Below, piece by piece: positions 46,079 through 55,381 of a stretch of DNA of 64,000 nucleotides; the stretch's first letter is position 1, and every line of letters begins with the position of its first letter. Both the position numbers and the translations under genes were made by a program. Origin of the DNA: Bdellovibrionales bacterium (lineage in GTDB: Bacteria; Myxococcota; XYA12-FULL-58-9; SYDY01); NCBI GenBank assembly GCA_005801425.1, contig SYDY01000089.1, forward strand, positions 1 to 64,000. Direction: 5' to 3'. A model generated the notes under the pieces. It saw only the letters and a list, made by a program, of their open reading frames with translations, was not told where the DNA came from and made no database searches.

Positions 46079-46926
46079 GATTTGCTCTGCCCAATCCGCT
46101 CACCCATATGCACTGCCATACCCGGTTTTAATCCCTTGAGATGAATACGCCCTGATTCGGTAAGCATCACCACGGTGGATCCCAGTTCAAAAGCGCCCAC
46201 ACATGCACCCTTCAAGATCCTATGAGGTGGATGGTACGCCAACTCCCGAATGGATTGCCCAAAAACATTGCTTGCAATCGATGCATCGTAAGTTACGGTA
46301 ATACGTCCCACCATGGTGGCGCCCACTTTCACAACTGCCACACGGCCCATGGTTTCATGATCGATATAGGTAATCACCCGCTCATTGCGCGCAAAAAGAT
46401 CTTCAACTTGTGCTACCGCTTCTGCAAATACGGGCAACAATCGACCAGGTACCACGGTCGCTTGATGGATATTCCCCGAAATGGGCGCATGGACCCGATG
46501 ATAATCTTTGGGTGAAAGATAAAATGTGGCGTAATCACCGCCTTCAAAACGTCCTGCATCCGCATCGCTGTTGAGTAATTTTGAAACGCTGTATGAACGT
46601 CCCTTCACTTGCAGCATCGTTCCCTCTGTAACCCGGCCGCACGCACCAAGTACCCCATCCACAGGGCTCACCACAGCGGCAGGATCGGGATCAATACGAC
46701 GTGCGCCATGCCGCAATTCACGTACAAACAAATCTTCGAGTGTTTTATACTGTTCGATGTCCTCTGCTGCTTCACGCATGTCGATGCCTGCAGCGGCAAC
46801 AAATGCTCTTTTCAGTGCAGAAACGGCCATTTTAGGAGAACGACGCCTGGCCAGCCATCCCCATCCACGCGATATCGCCCCTTGAGGCAAACGCTGCAAT
46901 AACGTCACAACTGCATCACGATCCAT
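46075..46926 (-). CDS. psd: Phosphatidylserine decarboxylase proenzyme
   Basis: 283 residues. The LGST self-cleavage motif is at the end (FELGSTVVML, ~residue 246); cleavage generates the pyruvoyl group that decarboxylates phosphatidylserine to phosphatidylethanolamine at the inner membrane. HRVHAP and the VSPVDGVLG segment are conserved. Standard length. A palindromic repeat lies just upstream (46942-46999). Confidence 0.93.
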   Translation of the reverse strand: MDRDAVVTLLQRLPQGAISRGWGWLARRRSPKMAVSALKRAFVAAAGIDMREAAEDIEQYKTLEDLFVRELRHGARRIDPDPAAVVSPVDGVLGACGRVTEGTMLQVKGRSYSVSKLLNSDADAGRFEGGDYATFYLSPKDYHRVHAPISGNIHQATVVPGRLLPVFAEAVAQVEDLFARNERVITYIDHETMGRVAVVKVGATMVGRITVTYDASIASNVFGQSIRELAYHPPHRILKGACVGAFELGSTVVMLTESGRIHLKGLKPGMAVHMGERIGQSKS

Positions 46927-46941
46927 GTTAATCTCCGTGCT

Positions 46942-46999
46942 CTACCTCCTCTTCGCGTCAGCGAGGGGGAGGTCGGCGCATCGCCGGGTGGGGGTAGGT
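46942..46999. repeat. CTACCTCC...GGGGGTAG palindromic repeat
   Basis: Begins CTACCTCCTCTTCGCGTCAG, includes the inverted arms ACCTCC/GGAGGT around CGAGGGG, and ends GGTGGGGGTAGG. A different family from GTAGGGGCG. It sits between comEA-like and psd, and may also act as a transcription-stop hairpin. Confidence 0.55.
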
Positions 47000-47003
47000 T
47001 ACT

Positions 47004-47372
47004 CTATCGCCTTGCTTCAATAAAGCGCTCAATACGTGCAATCATCTTCTCACCGATCCCCTTCACGCGGGTAAGCGCTGCCACCGATTCAAATCTCCCC
47101 AGCGCATTTCGATCTTCAACAATGCGTCGTGCAAGCGACGGACCGATCCCTGGGACCGCAATTAATTCTTCTTCACTTGCACGATTGATATCAACGATAC
47201 GCATAGAAGCCGGTAACTCGCTTTGCGCAAGCAACTGCACTGGCCCTGAATCGGCATTGCGCGATTGCCGCGCACGATGGGCAAAAAACCACGACCCAAA
47301 AGAAAATACGATAAAAATAAAAGAAAGAAGCAATGCCCCACGCGCAAGTGAAGCCTTCGAACCCTGAAGCAT
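47004..47372 (-). CDS. ComEA-like helix-hairpin-helix protein
   Basis: 122 residues. One N-terminal membrane anchor (LLLSFIFIVFSFGSWFF), then two helix-hairpin-helix motifs (LIAVPGIGPSLARRIV and LTRVKGIGEKMIARIE). ComEA binds incoming double-stranded DNA during competence. Short single-pass members also occur outside competent bacteria. Its ATG abuts the aspartokinase stop codon, so it is probably co-transcribed. Confidence 0.8.
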   Translation of the reverse strand: MLQGSKASLARGALLLSFIFIVFSFGSWFFAHRARQSRNADSGPVQLLAQSELPASMRIVDINRASEEELIAVPGIGPSLARRIVEDRNALGRFESVAALTRVKGIGEKMIARIERFIEARR

Positions 47373-48593
47373 TTAGCCACCCAAACCAAAAGCACCATGA
47401 AGCGCACGCACCGCATCGCCCACCTGTTCACGATTGATGACACAGGTAACTTTGATTTCGCTGGTGGTGATCAGCTGAATGTTGATACCTGCGGCACATA
47501 GTGCTTGAAACATTTTGGCAGCGACTCCTGCGTGCGCTCGCATGCCAACACCCACCACCGATACTTTGGCAATGGTATCATCCACATCCATGCCGACTGC
47601 ACCGACGGCATTCAACAAGCCTTGCACAATCTCTTCCGACTGCGCGATATCCGAACGACCTACGGTAAACGATAAATCGGTACGACCATCATGGGCCACA
47701 TTTTGAATGATCACATCCACGTTGATCTGTGCGGCTGCCAAGGCTGCAAAAATCTTTGCAGCCACGCCTGGTCGATCTTCCACGCTTCGCAAAGTGATTT
47801 TGGCTTCATCTTTGTTATGAGACACACCGCACACAACCAAGCGCTCAATATTTTCACAATCTTCTTCAGGACACACGAGCGTTCCTGGATCATCGCTAAA
47901 CGTCGAACGTACACGCACGGGCATTTTGTGATTCATGGCCAACTCCACACTGCGGATTTGAAGAACTTTAGAACCTTGCGATGCCATTTCCATCATCTCT
48001 TCAAACGAAATTGTATCAAGCTTTCGCGCATCGGGACACACCCTTGGATCGGCGGTATAAACCCCCAACACATCGGTATAGATTTCGCATTCATCGGCCC
48101 GCAGCGCAGCCGCGATGGCCACAGCACTCGTATCGGAGCCACCACGCCCCAAGGTGGTCAAATTTCCCTCGGCATCCACCCCTTGAAATCCTGTCGCCAC
48201 GATCACATTGCCTGCATCGAGCAATGCATGAACACGTTCAGTATCCATGGACACAATACGTGCCTTGCTAAAAATGCCATCGGTACGCAAGCGAAGCTGC
48301 GCACCGGTCATGGAACATGCAGGGATCCCCATTCCCTTAAGGGTGATCGCAAGCAACGCCGCTGAAACCTGCTCACCCGTGGCAAGCAACTGATCTGTTT
48401 CGCGCGGGTCTGGTATTTTGGCAGCTTCGTGAGCCATTTGCAGCAATCGATCCGTGTCGCCTTGCATCGCGGACACCACAACCACCAAACCGACGCCCGT
48501 TTTTCGACGTTCTGCGACCCTGCGAGCAACAAGGGCGATTTTTTCAACCGTCCCCACCGAACTGCCACCAAATTTTTGTACGACCAAGGACAT
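47373..48593 (-). CDS. lysC: Aspartate kinase
   Basis: 406 residues from the ATG at 48593 (MSLVVQKFGGSSVGTVEKI). The amino-acid kinase domain has KFGGSSV and TLGRGGSDTSAVA; two C-terminal ACT domains begin at ~265 and provide feedback control by lysine and/or threonine. It phosphorylates aspartate, the first step toward lysine, threonine and methionine, and upstream of dapE in the same pathway. Alternative starts at 48602 or 48623 lack a better ribosome site. Confidence 0.93.
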   Translation of the reverse strand: MSLVVQKFGGSSVGTVEKIALVARRVAERRKTGVGLVVVVSAMQGDTDRLLQMAHEAAKIPDPRETDQLLATGEQVSAALLAITLKGMGIPACSMTGAQLRLRTDGIFSKARIVSMDTERVHALLDAGNVIVATGFQGVDAEGNLTTLGRGGSDTSAVAIAAALRADECEIYTDVLGVYTADPRVCPDARKLDTISFEEMMEMASQGSKVLQIRSVELAMNHKMPVRVRSTFSDDPGTLVCPEEDCENIERLVVCGVSHNKDEAKITLRSVEDRPGVAAKIFAALAAAQINVDVIIQNVAHDGRTDLSFTVGRSDIAQSEEIVQGLLNAVGAVGMDVDDTIAKVSVVGVGMRAHAGVAAKMFQALCAAGINIQLITTSEIKVTCVINREQVGDAVRALHGAFGLGG

Positions 48594-48644
48594 AATCGAC
48601 ATTCTATACCACACAAACGCCATGAGAAAGAGGCGAAAAAAACA

Positions 48645-50270
48645 TTAAGCTCGGGGACGTTTCCCTACACTGACATGCTCACGCCGACTCAGCACAGGAA
48701 CAAGGCGTACAGCGCCCGCACGATTAAAAACAACACGGGTACGAATGGCGAACTGCTCTCCCGTATTCAAATCCGTGGCCAAGGTCACCATATTCACATG
48801 ATAGACTTTGGACAGCGTTTCACGTCGAAAGCGTCCACGCCGTGGCACATAAAAAGCAACATCTTCCGGGGCGTCCTCAAGACGTTTTAAAATATCATCA
48901 AACGACACACGAAAAACTTCCTGCACTCCATATTCGCGCGGCAGGGGCGACTTGCCCTCTATCTCAAAAACCTGTTCTCGACGATAATGCAAAACATCTT
49001 CATTTTCTCGATGACTTCCATACACTGTACGTTGACGGTCGCGCATGTCACGAACATGTTGCGGCACCACGACTTCTTGCAAATGTCGCATACGCTCACG
49101 AACACGTCCCGAAAATTTCCCCAAACCGACCGAGGCAAGTGCACCTCCCAAAATACGACGGTCATGATCCCAAGGGTGCAGTAATTTCGCGAGACTGTTT
49201 TTTGTCCAATCCTTGATACGATCTTTAAGAACGTATGCACCCACAGCAGCGACAACAAATTTGGTATTGCTTCCCGCATTCACCGCGCCTTGCAACAACG
49301 GAATATTGGCCAACGTGGCCCACGTCGCAGCAAGGCCTGCTGCCACCATCGCGGCTGAATTGGTCACAAAGTTATCACGTGCCAGCGCACGTGTATCGAT
49401 GTACAATGCTCGTTGCAATTCACGCTTGATCAATTCGATGCGATACGAATATGCCTCATGCCAATCGTTGTTTTGAATATTCATATACCCGCGCTGCATA
49501 CGCCAACGGGTTAATTTTTCCGTCGCACCCGCAATCATCACCCGTAGCTTCGTCGCAGATCCCCGGTCATCATGCATCCCACGCGATTCGTCCGCAGCCA
49601 AAACAAGAGACGAAAGCGTATCATCCAGAACATTCGACACATACTCTTCAGCAAATGCCAGTGAAGGAAGTAAATCGGGATGAAGAACGCCACGAAAGGC
49701 CTGCGCTTTGGCCTCAACGCGGCGCAATGCACGCAATGCAGTCAAACTTCCCACACACAATTGCGACACTCTATCAAGACCGCTTTCTTTATCGTGCCGT
49801 TTGCTGGTTTGTTTAAGCCAACGACGAATAGAACGCCCTTCATGGCGGATCACATCAGCAAGTTCTGCACCGTACATCCTCGCAAGCGCCACCATGGCTA
49901 CGCCAAGTGGTGGCTCAGGCTCCAGCAAACGGGCCATTCGTTTGCGCAAAAGACACAAGGGGTTTTTTGAATTGCATAAACTACTCAAGTCTTCGAGGGA
50001 AAGACTCGGCGCATGCAGGCGCAATAACAAACGTGCATCACGATAAAACTGTTTTTCTTCCCAAGGATGCTGATCAAATCCAAAATTCCGCGGAAAGAAA
50101 AAGTAGACATCGAGAGAGAAAGACGATTGTTGCTTTGCCGATTCAGGAAGCGGGTAAAATTGACGAATTTCCAGTGTTCGACGATCCCTGATCACCACTT
50201 CAGGCTCAGAAAACCCCACATGTCCAACTTTGCATGTTGGCCATATACGCCGTGTTTCGCCATCAAACAT
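48645..50270 (-). CDS. Unknown membrane-associated protein, 541 residues
   Basis: No family recognised. The N-terminus is soluble (KVGHVGFSEPEVVIRDRRT). Arg-rich helices occupy ~100-300. Two hydrophobic segments lie at ~310-350 (FVTNSAAMVAAGLAATWATL, then TKFVVAAVGAYVLKD) and a beta-rich basic tail follows to ~540. No signal peptide; probably inner-membrane with cytoplasmic ends. It sits 36 bp after the sensor-like gene and 51 bp before lysC on the same strand, so it may belong to the signalling operon. Confidence 0.6.
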   Translation of the reverse strand: MFDGETRRIWPTCKVGHVGFSEPEVVIRDRRTLEIRQFYPLPESAKQQSSFSLDVYFFFPRNFGFDQHPWEEKQFYRDARLLLRLHAPSLSLEDLSSLCNSKNPLCLLRKRMARLLEPEPPLGVAMVALARMYGAELADVIRHEGRSIRRWLKQTSKRHDKESGLDRVSQLCVGSLTALRALRRVEAKAQAFRGVLHPDLLPSLAFAEEYVSNVLDDTLSSLVLAADESRGMHDDRGSATKLRVMIAGATEKLTRWRMQRGYMNIQNNDWHEAYSYRIELIKRELQRALYIDTRALARDNFVTNSAAMVAAGLAATWATLANIPLLQGAVNAGSNTKFVVAAVGAYVLKDRIKDWTKNSLAKLLHPWDHDRRILGGALASVGLGKFSGRVRERMRHLQEVVVPQHVRDMRDRQRTVYGSHRENEDVLHYRREQVFEIEGKSPLPREYGVQEVFRVSFDDILKRLEDAPEDVAFYVPRRGRFRRETLSKVYHVNMVTLATDLNTGEQFAIRTRVVFNRAGAVRLVPVLSRREHVSVGKRPRA

Positions 50271-50306
50271 TTAGGCCGCCTTCAGAAAAGTGAAACCGGT
50301 CATGCG

Positions 50307-51800
50307 CTACGCCTTTGCTAAACGCAATCGAATTTCACCTGCATCCTGTTGGATCTCACCCCCCAAAGGCTCAATCAAAGTACGCACAATATGCAATGCC
50401 GTCGGTGACACTGCACCACGAAATTTCATCTCAACCAAAAGAGGCTCAACAAAAGAATTCAACGTGATCTCGCGATGGGGTTCCGATTTTGCACACTCCC
50501 CCAACAAAAATCCCAAGGCGACAGAAAAACGGTCATATGCATCCACCACCATGCCTTCGGTTGTCCCCGTCATATTGATCGTGACGTGATGATACGAACA
50601 GACGGCCTGTGAAAAATTAATAGCACTTTGAAGAACCTCTTGCAGGGGCACCACCCGCAATTTTGAGGGGACCAAATCGTGCATAGGCCCCGTCACACGA
50701 TCAAGTTCTTCACCAAAAAAGACACCAAATGGAGCAAGTTCCGTCTGATGCAGCACAGAAACCCAACCGCGCACCACCCCACCGTATTCGGTTCCTAAAT
50801 CAATCACCACGGCTTCTCGATCTGCATGCTGGGCCGCGCGCACCACAGCTTCTCGGTAGGGTTCTGAATCGGCGAGACGATACAAATTGTCTTCAGCCTC
50901 TCCCCCCACAGTGCGAAAACGTTGTTTCGCCGCCCCATTGCACGCAAGCACGGTGCGATCCGGCGCAATCACTGCGACGGGACTCGGCACAATACGGATC
51001 AACTGCACAAGCAATGCCTCTGAAGCACCTGCGTTGGCCAACCTACCGCGCAACTGGGATGCAAGACTTTTCAGGGCCCGGCCCAAATCGCCAATTTCCG
51101 TATTGTCCACATCATTAATAGGGGCAGTAAAATCACCTTCAGCAAATTTACGCGCAGACGCAACCAAACGCTGAAGAGGACGAGAAAATGTAATCGCAGC
51201 CAAAAGCGAAAGCAGCAACGCAACGCTGATCGCAAGGGCCTGGCTATTGGACAAAATCCGACGCACAGACTCGGAAAGCAATGTCAAAGAATGGATATCA
51301 CTTGCTATGCGCAACACAGCGCGATGATCTTCCTGCCCTATCATTCGCGCTGCGTACAACATTTCATGACCCAGCGTACTGGATTCACGCCTTACAAATC
51401 CAATGCGCGTATCGTGAAGGCCCTTGAGATGCAAAATCGAATCATTGTCAAAAGGAAGCCCGAGCGCAACTCGGATCTCGGCACGATTAAGATGATTATC
51501 AAACAACGCAAGATTGTTTTCTTCCGAATCGTACAAAACCCAACCCGAAGCATCGATCAGGGTCACGCGTTCTAGCGACGCCGCCGAAGCGGCCCGAAGC
51601 AGATCAACACGATTCTCCTCGGGAAGGGACTGCAAGTAGGCCACCGTGCGCTGAAGCCTCGCAGCAAGCCTATAGGCCTCATTTTCAACCATATTGTCGT
51701 CAAGTTGCGCGAGCAGATAATATCGACCGGGAAGAGAGCCGGCCAAAACCAGCGTAAGAAACGCAAGCAACACTTTGATAGGATAAGGAATACGAAACAC
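50307..51800 (-). CDS. Membrane sensor with HAMP and PAS domains and a degenerate kinase core
   Basis: 497 residues from a GTG at 51800 with GGGG at proper spacing; the frame is open to 51956 but that would overlap the regulator gene. Two membrane segments (~8-28 and ~225-245) enclose a ~195-residue periplasmic domain. HAMP (~245-300) and PAS (~315-360, IVPSPVAVIAPDRTVLACNG) follow. The C-terminal ~140 residues keep only the end of a histidine-kinase fold (LIEPLGGEIQQDAG). The H-box His, N-box and DxGxG loop are missing, so it is probably a pseudokinase signalling by contact. Paired with the HD-GYP regulator 43 bp upstream. Confidence 0.65.
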   Translation of the reverse strand: MFRIPYPIKVLLAFLTLVLAGSLPGRYYLLAQLDDNMVENEAYRLAARLQRTVAYLQSLPEENRVDLLRAASAASLERVTLIDASGWVLYDSEENNLALFDNHLNRAEIRVALGLPFDNDSILHLKGLHDTRIGFVRRESSTLGHEMLYAARMIGQEDHRAVLRIASDIHSLTLLSESVRRILSNSQALAISVALLLSLLAAITFSRPLQRLVASARKFAEGDFTAPINDVDNTEIGDLGRALKSLASQLRGRLANAGASEALLVQLIRIVPSPVAVIAPDRTVLACNGAAKQRFRTVGGEAEDNLYRLADSEPYREAVVRAAQHADREAVVIDLGTEYGGVVRGWVSVLHQTELAPFGVFFGEELDRVTGPMHDLVPSKLRVVPLQEVLQSAINFSQAVCSYHHVTINMTGTTEGMVVDAYDRFSVALGFLLGECAKSEPHREITLNSFVEPLLVEMKFRGAVSPTALHIVRTLIEPLGGEIQQDAGEIRLRLAKA

Positions 51801-51843
51801 TTCATCCCCATTGTACGTAAAAATGAACTTCAACGATAGTGCG

Positions 51844-53223
51844 TCATCGCGGCACAGGCAAACCCGACGAAATTCTTTCGCTGCGAAATACCTCAATAGA
51901 CGATTCAAAAGCCTGCACCACATGGGGGTCAAACTGTCGGTCCACACCCCGTGCAAGTTCTTTCATGGCAATGAAATGGGGCATCGCCCGACGATAGGGC
52001 CGATTGGATGTCATGGCATCGTATGCATCAGCAACCGATAAGATCCGCGCTTCCAATGGGATCGACTCGCCATCAAGACCGTCAGGATAACCGCGTCCGT
52101 CAAAACTTTCATGGTGGTGATAAATGCATGGGACCAAATGTGACAAAAAAGGGATCGGCGCGATGATCGCCCGACCTTTGACGGGGTGCTGCTTGAAAGC
52201 CAAATATTCATCACGCGTCAGACGCCCTACTTTCCCAAGCATTTCTGAGCGCAATCCTATTTTTCCAATATCATGCATCAAACCACCGTGGGCCACCGTA
52301 TCGACCACCACATCACCGAGGCCCATGGTTTGGGCAATCAAGGCAGAATACATGCTCACGCGATCGGAATGCCCATGGGTATATGCGTCTTTAGTCTCAA
52401 GAGCACGGGCAAAGCCCGCCAGTGTTTGTGTGAAAACCCCCTGCAATTCACTTTGCATACGCGCCGACTCTAAAGCTTCTGAAGCGCGCGACCCAAAAAC
52501 CGCCAAGCCTTTGCGTTGCCCTTCGGTAAACCCGTTTGAACACTGCGATGCTGCTGTAAGGATCCCAAGCGTCCGTCCATCGGCACGCAATGGGACAGTC
52601 ATCGACGTCACAGAATCACGCATCTCACCAAAACGCGCTCGTTCCCGAAAGCCTGACTGATTTTTTTCATCCACAAGCTGTAAGGACACGGCATCAGCAC
52701 CCAAATTTTGACCTGCCGTGCGCAGCAATAATGCAAGTTGTTCATCGAGTGGCATGCCCGCAGAGAGCGCCTCACTCATTTCGTAAAATCCTACCAATTC
52801 GCGCAAAGCAAGATTCTCACGACGCAACCGTTGTCGTTCTAAAACGCGCGCGATCACAAGCATCACATCATCGGGCTTAAACGGTTTGAGCAAATAATCA
52901 AAGGCACCATGTTTCATGGCCTCAATCGCCGTTTCCACGGTGCCAAAGCCTGTCATCACCACACATTCAAGATCGGGATCTTCTTCCTTCGCGCGCCGGA
53001 TCAATTCAACACCCGTCATGCCGGGCATTTTCAGATCGGTGATCAACACATCGATGGATTCCGCGCTAATAATTTTAAGCGCCGCATCGCCTTGGTGCGC
53101 ACACAACACCGTGTGACCCTCATACGTCAAAAATTCGCGCAGAATATCCACGATGAGAGGTTCGTCATCGACCACCAGGACACGACCACGTGGAAGCAGC
53201 ACAGATTTTTCTTGATTCAACAT
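51844..53223 (-). CDS. Response regulator with GAF-like and HD-GYP c-di-GMP phosphodiesterase domains
   Basis: 459 residues. Receiver (~12-130) with phospho-acceptor Asp in VLITDLKMPG and Lys in LLKPFKP. A GAF-like segment (~150-265). HD-GYP domain (~270-440) with HGGLMHDIGKIG, HHHESFDGRGYPDGL and SVADAYDAMTSNRPYR, all conserved, so it should hydrolyse cyclic di-GMP. First gene of the minus-strand run with the pseudokinase sensor. It may oppose the GGDEF enzyme encoded at 22.7 kb. Confidence 0.9.
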   Translation of the reverse strand: MLNQEKSVLLPRGRVLVVDDEPLIVDILREFLTYEGHTVLCAHQGDAALKIISAESIDVLITDLKMPGMTGVELIRRAKEEDPDLECVVMTGFGTVETAIEAMKHGAFDYLLKPFKPDDVMLVIARVLERQRLRRENLALRELVGFYEMSEALSAGMPLDEQLALLLRTAGQNLGADAVSLQLVDEKNQSGFRERARFGEMRDSVTSMTVPLRADGRTLGILTAASQCSNGFTEGQRKGLAVFGSRASEALESARMQSELQGVFTQTLAGFARALETKDAYTHGHSDRVSMYSALIAQTMGLGDVVVDTVAHGGLMHDIGKIGLRSEMLGKVGRLTRDEYLAFKQHPVKGRAIIAPIPFLSHLVPCIYHHHESFDGRGYPDGLDGESIPLEARILSVADAYDAMTSNRPYRRAMPHFIAMKELARGVDRQFDPHVVQAFESSIEVFRSERISSGLPVPR

Positions 53224-53290
53224 CGCTTATGGGAACGTTTGACAAATTTTACTTCAAAGAACTAGGGTCGCATGTGGGGGAAAATAGCGT

Positions 53291-54319
53291 ATGCGCATAC
53301 CAATATCTCTGATTTGTGTATTTTTATTCTCTTGTGCTGAAAATGCATTAACTTTCGATAAGACACGCCGCGAAGTGCTCACACAAAATGCTGCAGCAAA
53401 AATCGATATTCTCTGGGTCGTAGATAATTCAGAGAGCATGCAAGAAGAGCAAGATGGCTTGGGCCAATCCTTTCGCACATTCATCGACGCATTGGTCACA
53501 ACCGGTGTTGATTTTCACATCGGCGTCACCTCCACCGATCCCCGCGATGCTGGACAATTGCACAGCCCCGTGGGTGTACGCGTGATCAGCAACAGCACTC
53601 CCGATCCCGCAGCAACATTTTTACAAAACGTCAAAGTGGGAGTCCAAGGGTCTCGATCTGAGAGCGCCTTTGCAGCTGCAAGTCTTACCCTTGGCGAAGG
53701 TCCCAACTGGTCTCCACACGATCCGCCTTCACCCCCGGTGGTCAACGCAGGTTTTCTACGTTCCGATGCTGCCTTGTTTATCATCATGGTCAGTGATGAA
53801 GACGATCAAAGCTTTGGCCCTGTGGGTTATTATTATCGTTTGTTTGATGGTTACAAAGGTGCGGGCAACGAAGGACGCGTAAGCGTATCGGCCATCGTAG
53901 GCCCTCTGGCCACAGCAACAAGCGCTGGGGGGTGCACCCGCCTAGGACGCGGCCAAGCCCAACCAGGAAACCGTTACGCAGAACTCGCAGAACATACCGG
54001 CGGTATCGTCACCAGCATTTGTGATGACTTCAATGCCTCACTTGCGGCACTCTCCCTAAGTGCTGTGGGACTGCGTTCTGTATTTTCTTTGGACAAACAT
54101 CCCAATCAAAACGGTTTGGTTCCATGCTCTGGAAGCACAGCCAATGGTGGCAACGACTTCATGTGCGTTCACGTCAATGATCAGTATGTCGCGCCGTCCA
54201 ACGATGGACACAACGGCTGGTACTACGATGCAGAGCACAATGCCATCGTCTTTGGAACCAACAATATCCCGCCGCCCGGCGCGCAAATCACCGTGAAATT
54301 TATGGAGTTATCGTTATGA
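53291..54319 (+). CDS. VWA-domain lipoprotein
   Basis: 342 residues. Signal peptide with lipobox FLFSC. The von Willebrand A fold begins at ~38 with ILWVVDNSESM, whose DxSxS matches the MIDAS metal site; IIMVSDEDD occupies the later strand. It likely mediates protein or surface contacts outside the inner membrane. Its stop overlaps the following Cys-rich gene by 4 bp. This pair is a common myxobacterial arrangement. Confidence 0.75.
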   Translation: MRIPISLICVFLFSCAENALTFDKTRREVLTQNAAAKIDILWVVDNSESMQEEQDGLGQSFRTFIDALVTTGVDFHIGVTSTDPRDAGQLHSPVGVRVISNSTPDPAATFLQNVKVGVQGSRSESAFAAASLTLGEGPNWSPHDPPSPPVVNAGFLRSDAALFIIMVSDEDDQSFGPVGYYYRLFDGYKGAGNEGRVSVSAIVGPLATATSAGGCTRLGRGQAQPGNRYAELAEHTGGIVTSICDDFNASLAALSLSAVGLRSVFSLDKHPNQNGLVPCSGSTANGGNDFMCVHVNDQYVAPSNDGHNGWYYDAEHNAIVFGTNNIPPPGAQITVKFMELSL

Positions 54320-55347
54320 TAAACATGGTCAAAAACCTATTTTTATCGTGTTTTATTGCCTTTTTTGTTTTTGGATGCACAACACCATCTTCCGGCGGTG
54401 GCTGCAGCAAAGACACCGATTGCGCAGCCGGTTTCGATTGTGATCTCACGCGCAATACGTGTGCATGTCTCACTGACGATGTTTGCAAAGACGGCGAGTT
54501 TTGTAACTCGCTCGGTCAATGTCAGCGTCAACCCCCGTGTCGTGGCAACGATGATTGCCCCAGCGGATTTATTTGCAACGCCGAAGGCCAAGGTGATGTC
54601 TGTATTCCCGCAGGCCATTGCGGTGCCGACGTCCATTGTCGCATTGGACAACGCTGTGATGTACGCGCAGGCACATGCGTCACAGGATGCAGCCGCAAAG
54701 AAGATTGTCCACTCGGACATGCGTGTGTCGCCGGATCATGCACACCTGGCGCATGCCAAATTTGCCCCATCGATCCCGAACCCAACGCAAGCTACTGCAG
54801 CTATGGCGATCGTTGCACTTCCGATGGACGTTGCCTCCAGCACCCCATCAAATCGTCTCTCTGCCAAGCTTGCGGCCCTCTTCAACGTTGCCCCACAGGC
54901 AGCACATGCCTCATCGACAATGAAGGAGGCAATTACTGTGCTCCGCAATGCCAAATAGAATCTGATTGCCCGAGTGGCTATCAACAATGCAGTGGCTTAT
55001 CTTTGGTAACCACCGAATGCAGCAACGACAGCGGCTGTTCCGGTGGACGAAAATGCCTCAAAGGTGGCGAGGAACGTGGCTTTTGTGAATGTCTCAGCAC
55101 CAGCGAATGCGGGATCGGCATAAGTATTTGCACCCAGGGCGCCTGTATGGGGACAGGTTTCTCATGCACAACAAATGCCGATTGCGGCGCCGAATGTATC
55201 CAAGAACCAGGTCCCGATGGACGCGTCTACGGTATGTGCAGAACCCGTGCCCATGCCTGCGGCAAGCAAGATGGATTCACCTGCAATACATTGCGTTCAA
55301 GCCCTGCCGCATGCACAGCCACCCAAGATGATCCTGGACCCCTGTAA
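54316..55347 (+). CDS. Cys-rich repeat lipoprotein
   Basis: 343 residues. Signal peptide FLSCFIAFFVFGC; then a chain of short disulfide-type modules of the pattern C..D.DC..G..C....C (GGGCSKDTDCAAGFDC, GNDDCPSGFICN, SRKEDCPLGHAC, QCQIESDCPSGYQ). More than 40 Cys suggest an extracellular disulfide rod. No enzymatic motif. Translationally coupled to the VWA gene (overlap 54316-54319). Likely a surface partner of it. Confidence 0.75.
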   Translation: MINMVKNLFLSCFIAFFVFGCTTPSSGGGCSKDTDCAAGFDCDLTRNTCACLTDDVCKDGEFCNSLGQCQRQPPCRGNDDCPSGFICNAEGQGDVCIPAGHCGADVHCRIGQRCDVRAGTCVTGCSRKEDCPLGHACVAGSCTPGACQICPIDPEPNASYCSYGDRCTSDGRCLQHPIKSSLCQACGPLQRCPTGSTCLIDNEGGNYCAPQCQIESDCPSGYQQCSGLSLVTTECSNDSGCSGGRKCLKGGEERGFCECLSTSECGIGISICTQGACMGTGFSCTTNADCGAECIQEPGPDGRVYGMCRTRAHACGKQDGFTCNTLRSSPAACTATQDDPGPL

Positions 55348-55381
55348 AAACGCCCCCGCATCATGATATCCTGGTCGTGCA

